NCBI RefSeq assembly: GCF_024345835.1
Contig: NZ_JAGQBW010000001.1
Location: 124,001 to 188,000, forward strand
DNA from: Synechococcus sp. HJ21-Hayes
GTDB lineage: Bacteria; Cyanobacteriota; Cyanobacteriia; PCC-6307; Cyanobiaceae
Direction: 5' to 3'
Length of the DNA stretch: 64,000 bases
Shown: positions 62,425-64,000 of the stretch, piece by piece
Layout: every line of letters begins with the position of its first letter
Numbering within the stretch: the first letter of the stretch is position 1
Translations under genes and position numbers: made by a program
The notes under the pieces: generated by a model
Database searches by the model: none
The model's input: the letters and a program-made list of their open reading frames with translations, nothing else
What the model was told of the DNA's origin: nothing

Positions 62425-63705
62425 TCAGGTGGCGTCCCGAGCGGGATCAAAGGTGCCCCGGGGCTCCTGTTCGCTCCATGGGGCCAAGCGGACCAGCAGC
62501 AGGAAGGCGGGAATGGCGGCGGCGGCGGTGAGCAGGAAAAAGACGGGCCAGCCCGCCTGTTCGGCCAGCACTCCGGCCGGGGCCGAGAGGATGGAGCGGC
62601 TCATGGCATACACCCCCGAGAGCAGGGCGTACTGGGTGGCGGAGAAGCGGGGATTGCACAGGCCCATCAGCAGGGCCACGAACACGGCGCCCACCATGCC
62701 GCCCGTGAGGTTCTCCAGACTCACGGCAATGATCAGTCCGGCAAAGCCTCCACCGAACTGGGCCAGGGCCCAGTAGCTGAGGTTGCCGGCGGCTCCCGCC
62801 AGGGCGAATAGCCACAGGGAGCGGTTCATCCCCAGGCGGGTGAACAGTACGCCGCCCAGCACGGTGCCCGCCATGGTGGCGGCGATGGCCCAGCCCCCCT
62901 GCACCAGGCCGATGTCGGCATCGCTGAAGCCCTGCAGCTTCAGGAAGGGGATGGCCATGGCGCTGAGCAGGCCATCGGGCCAGCGGTAGAGCAGCACCAG
63001 CAGCAGGAGCTGCCAGGTGCGATTGGGGCCCGCCCGGAACAGGAATTCCCGCGCGGGCCCCAGCACTGCCTGGCGCAGGCTGGTGACCGGGTGCTGCACC
63101 GGCGCCAAGGCGGGTGCCATGAGGGTGAAGGGCACCACGGCCGCCACCAGGGCTGCGGCGGCGAGCAGGGCCACCGGCCAGCCGAATCGCCCGGCCAGCA
63201 CGAAGCCGCCGGCCCCCACCGCCAACATGGCGGCTCTGTAGCCCAGGGCCGCGGCGGCCGCTCCGGCCCCCCGTTCCTGCTCCGGCAGCAGGTCGGTGCG
63301 GTAAGCATCCACGGCAATGTCCTGCGTGGCGCTGCATACCGCCAGAACCAGGGCGGCGATGCCGATGGCGCTGATGCTGGCGGGATCCGTGCTGGGCCGT
63401 AGCAGGGCCATGGCGGCAATCACCGCCACCAGCAACAGCTGCATCACCAACAGCCAACCCCGGCGCCGATCCGGCCAGGTGATCGGCCAGCGATCCAGCA
63501 GCGGTGCCCAGAAGAGCTTGAGGGTGTATGGCAGCTCAGCCAGGGGAATCAGCCCGATCAGCGCCAAGGGCACACCGCTGGCGGTGAGCCAGCCCTGCAA
63601 CAGCTTGCTGCCCACCATCAGCGGCGCACCACTGGCCACGCCCTCGGCGGTGACGGCCGTGAGGCGCCTCCAGGTGCCGGCTTTCTCGGCGGCCTGCGGA
63701 CCCAT
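62425..63705 (-). CDS. AmpG-like MFS transporter (PAT family)
   Basis: A polytopic membrane protein of about 12 hydrophobic helices. Seen: the AmpG/PAT signature ATQDIAVDAYRTDLL near residue 130; LAELPYTLKLFWAPLLDRW near the N-terminus; and a C-terminal TQYALLSGVYAMSRS. AmpG imports anhydromuropeptides for peptidoglycan recycling in enterobacteria; in cyanobacteria the substrate is not proven. From ATG 63705 it is 426 residues (GTG 63711 is two codons earlier). It is convergent with rlmN, 28 bp apart. Confidence 0.87.
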   Translation of the reverse strand: MGPQAAEKAGTWRRLTAVTAEGVASGAPLMVGSKLLQGWLTASGVPLALIGLIPLAELPYTLKLFWAPLLDRWPITWPDRRRGWLLVMQLLLVAVIAAMALLRPSTDPASISAIGIAALVLAVCSATQDIAVDAYRTDLLPEQERGAGAAAAALGYRAAMLAVGAGGFVLAGRFGWPVALLAAAALVAAVVPFTLMAPALAPVQHPVTSLRQAVLGPAREFLFRAGPNRTWQLLLLVLLYRWPDGLLSAMAIPFLKLQGFSDADIGLVQGGWAIAATMAGTVLGGVLFTRLGMNRSLWLFALAGAAGNLSYWALAQFGGGFAGLIIAVSLENLTGGMVGAVFVALLMGLCNPRFSATQYALLSGVYAMSRSILSAPAGVLAEQAGWPVFFLLTAAAAIPAFLLLVRLAPWSEQEPRGTFDPARDAT

Positions 63706-63816
63706 GAACACGACTCGACTGGGCGAAGACTAGGGACCTTGGATTAGGGGGCCTGAATCCAGGCTGATCGACCATCAGAATGGTTTCCATAGCCTGGGGC
63801 GCCGAGCCCATTCGCC

Positions 63817-63942
63817 GTGCAGTTTTTTCGTTCAACCCTGTTGCCGGCAGCCATCGTGGTGCTGTTCGGTCTGGCCCTGTTCGCGGTGAGTGCCCGCATC
63901 TGGTTGCCGGGCGATATGGCCGCCCCCGCCCCGATCAGTTGA
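63817..63942 (+). CDS. 41-aa single-helix membrane peptide, unknown function
   Basis: A short frame starting with GTG at 63817 with no clear ribosome-binding site. The product begins QFFRSTLLP, has one transmembrane segment (about residues 8-28, AAIVVLFGLALFAVSA) and ends RIWLPGDMAAPAPIS. A charged or polar N-terminus, one helix and a short Pro-rich tail resemble small thylakoid subunits or assembly peptides, but I recognise no named family. It is divergent from the AmpG-like gene. Supported by frame integrity and the hydrophobic pattern only. Confidence 0.55.
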   Translation: MQFFRSTLLPAAIVVLFGLALFAVSARIWLPGDMAAPAPIS

Positions 63943-64000
63943 GCCGCCCGTTGCGCCGCACGCCCAGCTCAGCGAGAGCCCTGCAGCGGCTGGCTTTTAC

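Noticed and set aside
63935-64000. Minus-strand frame open from the window edge to a TGA at 63935 (21 codons)
   Set aside because: Could be the C-terminus of a gene continuing past the window, tail-overlapping the 41-aa peptide gene, but 21 codons without a motif are too few to call.

Overview
This window is a contiguous, gene-dense, GC-rich piece of a unicellular cyanobacterial chromosome. The diagnosis rests on psaA/psaB, psbA, a split RNA polymerase (rpoC1 and rpoC2 as separate genes), a ferredoxin-type glutamate synthase, a one-helix high-light-inducible (Hli) protein, an MPBQ/MSBQ-type methyltransferase and an RNase E ending in the cyanobacterial Arg-Arg-Ser-Ser-Ala tail. Gene order (rpsL-rpsG-fusA-tuf-rpsJ; rimP-nusA-ylxR-infB; rpoB-rpoC1-rpoC2-hli-rlmN), high GC and tiny spacers fit the Synechococcus/Cyanobium picocyanobacterial group; the genus is an inference. 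I found no insertion sequence, integrase, phage gene, CRISPR array or rRNA operon. Only two tRNAs are present.

Layout. 1-1.65 kb: prmC, a Sua5/YrdC-domain gene and a 55-residue membrane protein, chained by overlaps. 1.7-6.3 kb (minus): psaA-psaB with a terminator. 6.75-9.9 kb: a Pro/Glu-rich putative lipoprotein coupled to a CbiG-CobJ fusion. 9.9-15.5 kb: tRNA-Pro(CGG), lipA, and glsF on the minus strand. 15.7-18.0 kb: an exported phosphodiester-glycosidase-like protein and an IscA-like protein. 18.0-23.0 kb: the str operon followed by rpsJ. 23.1-28.8 kb: a Lon-substrate-binding-domain protein, a quinol methyltransferase, pheA (minus), a DUF1997 protein, and rne-rnhB (minus). 29.3-37.1 kb: a large B12-binding/radical-SAM/DUF2344 protein (minus), dapL-clpS-CPBP protease (plus), and a cofG-radical SAM pair (minus). 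37.2-39.4 kb: psbA, a cupin, tRNA-Thr(CGU) and a DUF3493 protein. 39.3-45.8 kb (minus): rimP-nusA-ylxR-infB plus a membrane protein with a low-complexity tail. 45.9-51.4 kb: a Cys-containing small protein (minus), an HtrA-type protease, rpiA, an unknown gene, hisD (minus), rpsT and tatD. 51.7-62.4 kb: rpoB-rpoC1-rpoC2-hli-rlmN. 62.4-64.0 kb: an AmpG-like transporter (minus) and a 41-residue membrane peptide.

Functionally the region is core photosynthesis (PSI reaction centre, D1), transcription and translation (RNAP, NusA, IF-2, S12, S7, S10, S20, EF-G, EF-Tu, RimP, RNase E, RlmN, PrmC), and cofactor or amino-acid metabolism (cobalamin, lipoate, deazaflavin, Phe, His, Lys/peptidoglycan, glutamate). 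Five radical SAM enzymes occur in 64 kb.

No clearly new multi-gene system stands out. The most worthwhile leads are: the cofG-radical SAM pair divergent from psbA; the hli gene wedged between rpoC2 and rlmN; a repeated pattern of convergent genes whose stop codons touch or overlap; and several strong unexplained inverted repeats (tuf-rpsJ spacer, rne leader, 3' of the small Cys protein, psaA upstream region).
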